64,000 bases of DNA from Clostridiales bacterium. GTDB taxonomy: Bacteria; Actinomycetota; Coriobacteriia; Anaerosomatales; SLCP01. The translations under genes were made by a program, and so were the position numbers. The DNA lies in contig JAGXSG010000016.1 of the NCBI GenBank assembly GCA_018333995.1, positions 62,001-126,000 on the forward strand. Direction: 5' to 3'. Below the pieces are notes generated by a model. The model searched no databases. It saw only the letters and a program-made list of their open reading frames with translations, and was not told the DNA's origin. The stretch's first letter is position 1. Each line of letters starts with the position of its first letter. Shown here in pieces: positions 50,025-58,042 of the stretch.

Positions 50025-51085
50025 GCCTCTCTCGCATCTGGGCCGTGTTGCGTAAAGACCTCGCGCTTGGCCCTCGCTCTCCGTTCTTCCTCTACACGCT
50101 CGTACTGCCGATCGTGCTCACCGTGCTCTTCCAGTTCGCATTCGGCTCACTGTTCGAACCGCGCCCGCGCCTGGGCATCGTGGACTCGGACGGCTCGGCG
50201 ATTGTGACCATGCTTCGCCAGGCCGAGGGTATCGAGCTCACGCTCATAGCTGATGCGGTTGAGCTCAAGGAGCAAGTGGAGGCAAACGACCTCGACGCGG
50301 GGCTCGTGCTGCCCGCCGGCTTCGACGAAGCCGTTAGAGGCGGTGAGCGTCCGGTGCTCGAGTTCTACATCGGTGGCGAGAGCTACGCTTCGAACCGCGC
50401 GATCCTCACCGTGACGGCGCTCGACGCGATCCGAGCGCTTGAGGGTGATGCCGCTCCCGTCACCGTCGAGCTGGTGAGCTTGGGTGAAGAGGGGTTGCCC
50501 ATCACGCTCAGGCTCGTACCCATCATCATCTTCTATGCGCTCGTCCTTTCCGGTGTCTTTGTCCCGGGATCGAGCCTCGTCGAGGAGAAGGAGCGCGGAA
50601 CGCTCTCGGCGCTCCTCGTGAGCCCCGTGAAAGTGAGCGAGATCCTCGTCGCCAAGTGGAGCCTCGGCGTGCTCCTCACCTTCACGATGGCAATGCTCAC
50701 GCTCGTGCTCAACAGCGCAATCGGCGGCAATCCGTTCGACGTGGTGATAGTCATCCTTGTCGCCGCAATACTCACCTCAATGCTCGGCCTGCTCGTTGGC
50801 GTCGTTTCGAAGGACTCGACGATGATGTTTGGTCTCATCAAGGGAGTGGGCGTGTTCCTGTTCGCTCCCGTGCTCTGGTACCTCTTCCCCGATTGGCCGC
50901 AGTGGATCGCCAAGCTCTTCCCGCTCTACTGGATCATCGAACCGATCTGGCAGGTCTCGATCCTGGGCGGCTCGATCGTGGACGTGGCTGCAGAGCTCGC
51001 GATCGCGCTCGGCATGGCGATGGCCCTGCTCCCGCTCATCATCATGCTCGCCCGCCGCATGCAGGCGCAGATGGCCGCACGGTAG
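50021..51085 (+). CDS. ABC-2 type permease, second subunit
   Basis: A 354-residue permease with the same build as the first: one N-terminal membrane helix (FFLYTLVLPIVLTVLFQFA), an outer loop of about 140 residues, and six membrane segments with a VPGSSLVEEKERGTLSALLVSP motif typical of ABC-2 exporters. The ATG at 50021 overlaps the previous stop (ATGA). Likely forms a heterodimer with the first permease. A Ser/Thr kinase gene follows 68 bases later and could be in the same transcript. Confidence 0.87.
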   Translation: MSLSRIWAVLRKDLALGPRSPFFLYTLVLPIVLTVLFQFAFGSLFEPRPRLGIVDSDGSAIVTMLRQAEGIELTLIADAVELKEQVEANDLDAGLVLPAGFDEAVRGGERPVLEFYIGGESYASNRAILTVTALDAIRALEGDAAPVTVELVSLGEEGLPITLRLVPIIIFYALVLSGVFVPGSSLVEEKERGTLSALLVSPVKVSEILVAKWSLGVLLTFTMAMLTLVLNSAIGGNPFDVVIVILVAAILTSMLGLLVGVVSKDSTMMFGLIKGVGVFLFAPVLWYLFPDWPQWIAKLFPLYWIIEPIWQVSILGGSIVDVAAELAIALGMAMALLPLIIMLARRMQAQMAAR

Positions 51086-51153
51086 CGCCCGATCCCTCCT
51101 CGCTCTGTCGAGTCACGGTACAATGTGCGCGACCGTGACACGTCAGGGGGACC

Positions 51154-52887
51154 GTGGAACAGCAGCTCATCTGCGAGAGGTACCGGCCGCTCGCCGAGCT
51201 CGGCGAAGGTGGTTACGGCAGCGTCGTGCTGGCCTACGACACCCGCATTCAGCGACGTGTCGCGATCAAGCGCCTGCCGTTCGCCCGTATTCGCGGTAGC
51301 TCGGGCGAGCCCGTCGGTCTGGCTGAGGCTCGTACCGCCGCCCTGCTCAACCACCCCGCAATCGTCACAGTCCACGAGTGGGACACCGACGCTGACGAGG
51401 CATTCATCATCATGGAGCACGTCGACGGCGCGACCGTCGCCGATCTGCTCGAACTCTCCGGCGGCACGCTCTCGTTCGACGAAGCTGCCGCGATCCTCGA
51501 AGCCGTGGCTGACGCGGTCGCGTTCGCGCACGAAAACGGCGTCCTCCACCTCGATCTAAAGCCAGAAAACGTGCTCGTCACCACAGAAGGACGGGTCAAA
51601 GTGACCGACTTCGGTGTCGCCGCGCTTTCCTCGGCGGCCGGCTACGGTCACGGCGCGGGAGGGACGCTCGGCAATATGCCGATCGAACAACTCCGCGGCG
51701 AGCCGGTTGATGAGCGCACCGACACCTGGGCATTCGCGGTCCTCGCCTTCGAGTTGCTCACAGACGTAAACCCCTTTAGTGCCGACACATTCGAAGGCGC
51801 GATCTTTAACGCGGAGATCATCGAGCCGCCCGCGCCGAGTGAGTTCGCGCCGGAACTGCCGCGTGCGCTCGACGACATCATCCTCGCCGCCCTGGCAACC
51901 GATCCGCGCGATCGCTACCAGGACGTTCGTACGCTCGCTGGGCACTTGTTGCGACACCTCGGCGACCCGGTCACGGGTCGCCGGTCGCTCGCCGATCTCG
52001 TCGCGGCCGCGCTTGGCGACGAAGCGGCGGCGAGCGGCGAGCGCATGCCTGGCGTCTGGGACCGCCTCATGCCGAGCCTCCCGTTGCTCTCCGGCGGCAC
52101 CGCGGCGGTGGTAGCCGCGTGGCTCGCGTGGACGGGTCTGGCGCCTTTCGAACTCCCTATCGCCCCCGTGCTCGCCGCGGTCGCGCTCGCCGCCCTCGCC
52201 GCGGCGGTCGTGCCCGGTGCAGGTCTCGGTGTCGCCATCGCACTCCTCGCCGCCGGGCTCGTGCGAGCCGGGCTCGTGCTTCCCGGAGCTGGTGTCTTTA
52301 TCGCGGGGATGGTGGCGTGGTGGACCCTAGGACGCCGCGGCGCCGGTCTTCTGCCGATGTTCGCGGGGCCACCGCTTGCGGCGGTGTGGCTGGGACCGAG
52401 TGCGCCGCTCATTACGGGATTCACGACGCGACCGGTGCGGGCTGCGATACTGGGTTCGCTCACGGCGGCGCTAACCCTCGTCGCATCAACCCTGTCGGGC
52501 GCCGACGTTCCGTACGCTGACGTACGGTGGCACTTCTTCGTCGATCCGTGGGGCGCTTTTGCGCACCCAGACACGGGCGCGAGGCTGGCCGAGCTCATCT
52601 CGACTCCAGCGCCCCTCGCCGTCATCGCCGCATGGGGGCTCGCGGCCGCGATCATGTCGCTCGGATGCGCCCGGGCAAGCCGGAGCGGAGCCGTTCTTGG
52701 CGGGACGCTCGGCGTGGCAACACTGGCAGCGGGTCACTCGGCGGCTCAACTCATCACGACCGTCGTCAACGGCTCCGTTACATGGTCAGATGAGCTCTTG
52801 CCTGTGCGGCTGGCGGCCTCTTCTATACTGATGATGCTTCTCATCGCGGCGGGACCCCCCGTGCGCGGCGAGGAACAAGCGCCGTAG
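51154..52887 (+). CDS. Membrane Ser/Thr protein kinase without PASTA domains
   Basis: A 577-residue kinase. The N-terminal Hanks-type domain (1-270) has GEGGYGSVV, the ATP-binding Lys39, the catalytic loop HLDLKPEN (Asp134; the usual HRD Arg is Leu), DFG at 152-154 and GNMPIEQL in the activation segment. About ten hydrophobic segments fill residues 300-570, so the rest is a polytopic membrane domain rather than a single-pass sensor. The start is GTG at 51154 after AGGGGG. It is the first gene of the FHA/PP2C/SEDS-PBP/PASTA-kinase block and may fill the role of PknA. The membrane part matches no family I know. Confidence 0.85.
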   Translation: MEQQLICERYRPLAELGEGGYGSVVLAYDTRIQRRVAIKRLPFARIRGSSGEPVGLAEARTAALLNHPAIVTVHEWDTDADEAFIIMEHVDGATVADLLELSGGTLSFDEAAAILEAVADAVAFAHENGVLHLDLKPENVLVTTEGRVKVTDFGVAALSSAAGYGHGAGGTLGNMPIEQLRGEPVDERTDTWAFAVLAFELLTDVNPFSADTFEGAIFNAEIIEPPAPSEFAPELPRALDDIILAALATDPRDRYQDVRTLAGHLLRHLGDPVTGRRSLADLVAAALGDEAAASGERMPGVWDRLMPSLPLLSGGTAAVVAAWLAWTGLAPFELPIAPVLAAVALAALAAAVVPGAGLGVAIALLAAGLVRAGLVLPGAGVFIAGMVAWWTLGRRGAGLLPMFAGPPLAAVWLGPSAPLITGFTTRPVRAAILGSLTAALTLVASTLSGADVPYADVRWHFFVDPWGAFAHPDTGARLAELISTPAPLAVIAAWGLAAAIMSLGCARASRSGAVLGGTLGVATLAAGHSAAQLITTVVNGSVTWSDELLPVRLAASSILMMLLIAAGPPVRGEEQAP

Positions 52888-52907
52888 CGACGAGGGATAC
52901 GAACCAC

Positions 52908-53666
52908 ATGAGCCTCCTGTCAGATCTCGAGGACCGCATCGCCGCAGCTGTCGAAGGCGTGTTCGCAGGCGCGTTCCGCTCGCCTATCCAGCCCGCCGAG
53001 ATCGCTAAAGCGCTCGCCCGTGCGATGGACGACCGCACGGCTGTCGGCGTGGGCAAAGTCTACGCTCCCCACGTCTTCACCGTCGCGCTCTCCGAGGAAG
53101 ATGACGACGCGATCGGCCCGTTCCGGCCGACACTCGCAGGCGAGCTGGCAACCTTTCTCACCGGTCACGCCGCCGAGCGTGGCTACCATCTTGCGGCGCG
53201 TCCGCGGATCACATTTGCCGTTCACGACGACCTTAAGATCGGGCGCATCCGGGCGGCCGCTGAATCGGCGCCCGGCACCGAGCCCGAGCCCGACGCCGAT
53301 GCCGATGCGTCCCCCGAGCCCGAGCCACTCGAATCACGATCGCCCGCAGCGCCGCCGCCGCTCATCCCGTCGCCGCACACGATGGCGACGGTCACGGTGA
53401 GCGGCATCGAGCACGACGTCGTGCTGACCGGTGACCGGGTAACGGTGGGACGGCTTGCTTCGTGTGACATCACGCTCATCGATGCAAACGTATCGCGAGA
53501 GCACGCCGCGTTCGTGCGCGAGGGTACCGGTTGGGCTATCGAGGACCTAGGCTCCACCAACGGGACGATGCTCGAAGGTGAGCCTGTGACGTGGTCACGC
53601 CTGCGAGACGGTGACCGCGTAACACTCGGAACGAGCGAGCTTACCTACCACGAGCCGAGGAGATAG
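52908..53666 (+). CDS. fhaA: FhaA-like protein (DUF3662 and FHA domains)
   Basis: A 252-residue protein. Residues 1-110 are a DUF3662 domain (LSDLEDRIAAAVEGVFAGAF, QPAEIAKALARAMDD), then an acidic Pro/Glu linker to about 155, and a C-terminal FHA domain (TVGRLASCDITLIDANVSREHAAF, DLGSTNGTMLEG) that binds phosphothreonine. In mycobacteria FhaA binds the kinase and the MurJ-type flippase and links kinase signals to wall synthesis. It follows the kinase by 20 bases. Confidence 0.93.
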   Translation: MSLLSDLEDRIAAAVEGVFAGAFRSPIQPAEIAKALARAMDDRTAVGVGKVYAPHVFTVALSEEDDDAIGPFRPTLAGELATFLTGHAAERGYHLAARPRITFAVHDDLKIGRIRAAAESAPGTEPEPDADADASPEPEPLESRSPAAPPPLIPSPHTMATVTVSGIEHDVVLTGDRVTVGRLASCDITLIDANVSREHAAFVREGTGWAIEDLGSTNGTMLEGEPVTWSRLRDGDRVTLGTSELTYHEPRR

Positions 53667-53670
53667 ACCT

Positions 53671-54093
53671 GTGGTCGACATCGTCTTACTCGTTGGCAAG
53701 CTCGTTCTTCTCGCTCTCCTCTACCTGTTCCTTTTCGCGGCGGTGCGTGCGGGACTTGGATACGTCCGCGCCGCCGGACCCGCCGCCCCGGGCGCGCGGC
53801 TTGCCCTTGCGGTGGTCGAGGGTCCGCGGGCGCTCATGGGCACTCGCATCCCGATCGCGGGGCCGGTCGTCATCGGGCGTTCACCCGGCGCTGACATAGT
53901 GATCGCGGATGACTTCGTCTCTTCGACGCACGCGCGTGTGACCCCGGACACTGAGGGCGGAGCCGTCATCGAGGACCTCGGCTCGACAAACGGGACCGTC
54001 GTGAACGGTGTCCAGGTGGTGTCGGCCGTCACACTTTCAGCTGGTGACGTGATCGATCTTGGCACCGTCCGGCTCAAGGCGGTGAAAGAGTGA
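53671..54093 (+). CDS. fhaB: FhaB-like membrane FHA protein
   Basis: A 140-residue protein: one N-terminal membrane helix (residues 3-24), then a single FHA domain with VIGRSPGADIVIADDFVSSTHARV and DLGSTNGTVVNG. It corresponds to FhaB (FipA) of actinobacteria, which connects kinase signals to the division machinery. It starts at a GTG 4 bases after fhaA and overlaps the phosphatase start by 4 bases (GTGA). Confidence 0.9.
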   Translation: MVDIVLLVGKLVLLALLYLFLFAAVRAGLGYVRAAGPAAPGARLALAVVEGPRALMGTRIPIAGPVVIGRSPGADIVIADDFVSSTHARVTPDTEGGAVIEDLGSTNGTVVNGVQVVSAVTLSAGDVIDLGTVRLKAVKE

Positions 54094-55205
54094 GCGCGGT
54101 ATCTCGCAAGCGATGGTACGCCGGCCTGACCGACGTAGGCCGCGTCCGTACCCACAACGAAGACGCTGTCTTGCTCGAGCCGCCGCTTTTCGCTGTCGCT
54201 GACGGCTTGGGCGGACACGAAGCCGGCGAGGTCGCGAGCAGTGTGGCGCTCGGCGCGCTCGTCGAAGCCGCGCCCCGCAGGCCCGACGCCAAAGCTCTCG
54301 GCCGAGCGGTGCGAGCCGCAAACCGGGCGGTTATCTCGGCGGCGCGCGAGGGACTCGGACGCAATGGGATGGGCACGACCGTAACGGCTGCGCTCGTCGA
54401 GGGCACGCGCATCGCGATCGCCCACGTCGGCGACAGCCGGGCGTACCTTCTGCACGGTGACGGGTTGGAGCGCCTGACTGAAGACCACTCGCTCGTCGCG
54501 GACATGATCCGCTCGGGCACCATCACTGAAGAACAGTCGCGGACACACCCAAACCGAAGCGTCATCACCCGCGCGCTCGGCACCGACCCCAACATGTACC
54601 CTGACACCTTCGAGGTCGAAGCCGGAATCGGCGACCGTCTCCTGCTGTGCTCCGATGGACTCACGGGCATGCTTCCCGACGCCCGCATCGAAGAGATCCT
54701 CGACTCATACCGCGACCCCGAGATGGCTGTGCGCATGCTCGTCGACGCCGCCAACGAGGCGGGTGGGCACGACAATATCTCGGTAGCCGTGGTCGACATC
54801 GTCACCGGCCAGCATCGCTCGCCCGCAACTGAGCGACCCGGGCGCGGTTGGCTCTCCGCGCTCGTGTGGGTGTTCGCGGTTGTCGCCGTGCTCGGAATCG
54901 CGGTGTGGGGCACGTACCGCTACGCATACGACCGCGCGTACCTGGTGACTGAAGACCAGTACGTCGTGATCTACCGCGGCATACCCGGCGATTTCGCCGG
55001 CTTGCGTCTACGATGGCTCGAAGCCGAGACGACCGTCACCGCGAGCGCGCTCGATCCGGTAACCGCGCAACGCCTCGCGACAGGCGTGCCCGTGGAGAGC
55101 GTCGACGCCGCCTTCGAACTCATCGAGCTGTACCGGGCGCACCTCGAAACCCAAGGTGTCGACCCGAACGCCGGGCCTCCCCCCGCGGAGACCGGGACAC
55201 CGTAG
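54090..55205 (+). CDS. pstP: PP2C-type Ser/Thr protein phosphatase
   Basis: A 371-residue PPM phosphatase. The metal-binding and catalytic motifs are present in order: DVGRVRTHNEDAVL, VADGLGGHEAGEVAS, GMGTTVTAAL, HVGDSRAYLL, TEDHSLVADM, LCSDGLTGML and AGGHDNISVAVV. A membrane helix at about 250-272 and an outer tail of about 95 residues follow, as in PstP. It should remove phosphates placed by the block's kinases. GTG start at 54090, overlapping fhaB; the SEDS-PBP gene begins 2 bases after its stop. Confidence 0.95.
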   Translation: MSAVSRKRWYAGLTDVGRVRTHNEDAVLLEPPLFAVADGLGGHEAGEVASSVALGALVEAAPRRPDAKALGRAVRAANRAVISAAREGLGRNGMGTTVTAALVEGTRIAIAHVGDSRAYLLHGDGLERLTEDHSLVADMIRSGTITEEQSRTHPNRSVITRALGTDPNMYPDTFEVEAGIGDRLLLCSDGLTGMLPDARIEEILDSYRDPEMAVRMLVDAANEAGGHDNISVAVVDIVTGQHRSPATERPGRGWLSALVWVFAVVAVLGIAVWGTYRYAYDRAYLVTEDQYVVIYRGIPGDFAGLRLRWLEAETTVTASALDPVTAQRLATGVPVESVDAAFELIELYRAHLETQGVDPNAGPPPAETGTP

Positions 55206-55207
55206 CG

Positions 55208-57943
55208 GTGAGAACCCGCCGCCACACTGAGCTGCTCTTGCTCCTCGCGGCAGCGCCGGTGGTCCTACTCGTGTTCGGGCTTGTCAACGCGCGAGCGGCG
55301 GCCACGATCGGCTTTGCGGATCTTGCTGTGCCCGCGGGGCTTGTCGCCGCGTTCCTCGGCGCTCACCTCGCGGTCCGCCTCCTTGCGCCAGCCGCCGATC
55401 CGGTGTTGCTACCGCTCGCCGCGCTGCTCTCCGGCATCGGACTCGCATTCGTTACGCGCCTCGATCCTGAACTCGGCTCCCGGCAGCTCGTGTGGCTCCT
55501 CGTAAGTATCGGAGCGATGGTAGCAACCTTAGCCGCGGTGCGGTCGCTAGAGCGCGCCTCCCGGTTCAAGTACACGATCATGCTCGTCGCACTCGCCTTG
55601 CTTGTGCTGCCCACCCTCATCGGTGTCGAGGTCAACGGTGCCCGACTCTGGCTCAGGTTCGCCGGCTTGTCGTTCCAGCCCGGCGAAGTCGCCAAAGTGC
55701 TCATCGTCGTCTTTCTCGCCGCGTACTTGGCCGAGAAACGCGAGGTACTCTCGATATCGACCCGCCGAGTGCTCGGCGCGGGCGTGCCAGCGCTGCGCCA
55801 CCTCGGGCCCCTCGTGTTCATGTGGGCGATATCGTTATTCGTGCTCGTCACGCAGAAGGATCTCGGCTCGAGCTTGCTGTTCTTTGGACTGTTTCTCGTG
55901 ATGATCTTCGTCGCCACAGGACGGCTCGCCTACGTCATGGTTGGACTCGGACTGTTTGCCGCAGGCGCGGCCGTGGCCTACCAACTCTTCGGCCACGTGC
56001 AGTCCAGGGTCGCCATCTGGATCGACCCGTTCGCCGATCCGACCGGTCGCGGCTACCAGCTCGTCCAGTCGCTCTTCGCGCTCGCGGCCGGTCAGATGAC
56101 GGGCGTAGGCGTCGGGCGCGGACTCCCTGAACGCATCCCGTTTGTGGAGACCGACTTCATCTTCACCTCGATCGCAGAAGAACTCGGTCTGCTCGGCGGC
56201 GCGGCTCTCATCATTGCTTACCTGCTCTTCTGCATGCGTGGCCTGGCGACGGCTGCGCGAGCGCGCTCCGACATGGCGGCATTCACCGCAGCGGGACTTG
56301 TCGCTGCGTTTGGACTTCAGACCTTCGTCATCATCGGCGGAGTCACGCGCCTCATTCCCCTCACCGGCATCACGCTCCCGTTTGTGAGCTACGGCGGGTC
56401 ATCGATGCTCGCCAACTTCATGCTACTCGGACTGTTGCTGCGCGCTGGCGACGCCGGGACGGGCCGAGCCGCCGAGATAATCACCCTCGCCAGCGACGGC
56501 GGAGCGCTCGGCAGGGTCGCACTCGCGCGGCGGCTTGCGGGCGTGGCCACGCTGATTGGCGTACTGCTTGCGGCACTTGTCGTCAACCTCACCTACCTGC
56601 AGGTCGTGGTCGCTCGCGACCTCGACAGCCACCCCGCCAACACGCGCGGTCTCGCCTCCGAGATCCGGTCGCCGAGAGGCTCGATCGTAACCGCGGACGC
56701 CGTTGTTCTCGCGGATTCCGTAGCAAACGGCGAGCTGTACGCACGCCGCTATCCGCAGGGCTCGCTCGCGGCTCACGTCGTCGGATATCACACCCTCACG
56801 TACGGACGGGCTGGCATCGAGTCCTCCATGAACGGCGCGCTCACCGGGCAGCGGGTCTTTCGCACCTTCCGCGATGCGGTGGATGCCGCAGCCGGGTTGC
56901 CAGTGGCCGGCAACGACATCTGGCTCACCATCGACTCCCGGGTACAACAGGCCGCCGAGCAAGCGCTCGCGGGACGTCGCGGGTCGGTGGTCGCGCTCGA
57001 TCCGCGAACGGGCGCGGTGCTCGCGATGGCCTCGGTGCCCGCGTACGACCCGAACACAATCGATGCCGAGTGGGACGCGCTTTCCTCGGCAGAGGGATCC
57101 CCGCTGTTCGATCGAAGCATCCAGGGCCTCTACCCGCCTGGCTCCACGTACAAGATCGTGACGCTTACCGGAGCACTTGCGGCGAACACCGTCTCCGCCC
57201 AGACCACGTACACAGCCCCTGGGCGCCTTGAGATCGGAGGCGCTCCGGTCACCAACTACGAGGGCGGCGAGTACGGTGTCACCGACGTGCGCACCGCGAC
57301 GATGCGTTCGATCAACACCGTCTTCGCGCAGATCGCCGTAGACATGGGCGCCCGGGAGCTCGTCTCGGCGAGTGAGAGGTTTGGGGTGGGCAAGACCCCG
57401 CCGCTGGAGATCGAGGCGCGTGCGTCGCTCATGCCTGTCCCCGGCGAGATGACGACGTGGGAAACCGCGTGGGCGGGCGTGGGCCAGCCGGTGGGAGAGC
57501 ACGAAAGCCCGCCTGGGCCGCAGACCACGCCGCTTCAGATGGCGCTGGTGGCGGCGGGGATAGCCAACGACGGCAACGTGATGCGGCCTCATCTCGTGCA
57601 GCGTGTCACCGACTGGGCCGGACGCGTGATCACGACGACCGAACCGCGTCGCTGGACTACCGCGGCGGACCCGGCGGTCGCGGCGACCGTGCGCGACATC
57701 ATGGTCGCGTCGGTAGAGTCCGGCACGGGTACCCGCGCGCGTATCCCCGGCGTCGCGGTGGCGGGCAAGACGGGGACCGCGCAGGCGGGGCGCACCGTCG
57801 AATCGCACGCGTGGTTCATCGGGTTCGCCCCCGCGAACGATCCGCAGGTCGCGGTGGCCGTCATCGTGGAGAAAGCAGGGCCTGGCGGGCGGATCGCGGC
57901 ACCGGTCGCCCGCTCAGTGATCGAAGCGGCGCTCGCGCGGTGA
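55208..57943 (+). CDS. RodA/FtsW-type SEDS glycosyltransferase fused to a class B penicillin-binding protein
   Basis: A single 911-residue frame holding both septal/elongation peptidoglycan synthesis activities. Residues 1-420 are a SEDS polytopic protein with IDPFADPTGRGYQLVQSL and ETDFIFTSIAEELG motifs of RodA/FtsW. A membrane helix near 440-460 then starts the PBP: a dimerisation region and the transpeptidase with GSTYK (Ser646, Lys649), SIN (701-703) and KTGTAQ (Lys854). There is no stop or frameshift between, and no sign of a second start. In other actinobacteria rodA and pbpA are neighbouring genes at this place. The GTG at 55208 lies 2 bases after pstP. Confidence 0.93.
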   Translation: MRTRRHTELLLLLAAAPVVLLVFGLVNARAAATIGFADLAVPAGLVAAFLGAHLAVRLLAPAADPVLLPLAALLSGIGLAFVTRLDPELGSRQLVWLLVSIGAMVATLAAVRSLERASRFKYTIMLVALALLVLPTLIGVEVNGARLWLRFAGLSFQPGEVAKVLIVVFLAAYLAEKREVLSISTRRVLGAGVPALRHLGPLVFMWAISLFVLVTQKDLGSSLLFFGLFLVMIFVATGRLAYVMVGLGLFAAGAAVAYQLFGHVQSRVAIWIDPFADPTGRGYQLVQSLFALAAGQMTGVGVGRGLPERIPFVETDFIFTSIAEELGLLGGAALIIAYLLFCMRGLATAARARSDMAAFTAAGLVAAFGLQTFVIIGGVTRLIPLTGITLPFVSYGGSSMLANFMLLGLLLRAGDAGTGRAAEIITLASDGGALGRVALARRLAGVATLIGVLLAALVVNLTYLQVVVARDLDSHPANTRGLASEIRSPRGSIVTADAVVLADSVANGELYARRYPQGSLAAHVVGYHTLTYGRAGIESSMNGALTGQRVFRTFRDAVDAAAGLPVAGNDIWLTIDSRVQQAAEQALAGRRGSVVALDPRTGAVLAMASVPAYDPNTIDAEWDALSSAEGSPLFDRSIQGLYPPGSTYKIVTLTGALAANTVSAQTTYTAPGRLEIGGAPVTNYEGGEYGVTDVRTATMRSINTVFAQIAVDMGARELVSASERFGVGKTPPLEIEARASLMPVPGEMTTWETAWAGVGQPVGEHESPPGPQTTPLQMALVAAGIANDGNVMRPHLVQRVTDWAGRVITTTEPRRWTTAADPAVAATVRDIMVASVESGTGTRARIPGVAVAGKTGTAQAGRTVESHAWFIGFAPANDPQVAVAVIVEKAGPGGRIAAPVARSVIEAALAR

Positions 57944-58042
57944 GACGCGCGGTGAGGCGTGATAAGAGAGTGCGTCGATGCGATAGAATAGCTGGGATGA
58001 GACGCCGCTGTCACTCGGCGGCCGACAGCTTGGAGCACGCAC

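Noticed and set aside
56423-57808. Long minus-strand open frame opposite the PBP half of the fusion
   Set aside because: Arg/Gly/His-rich shadow frame opposite a conserved transpeptidase.
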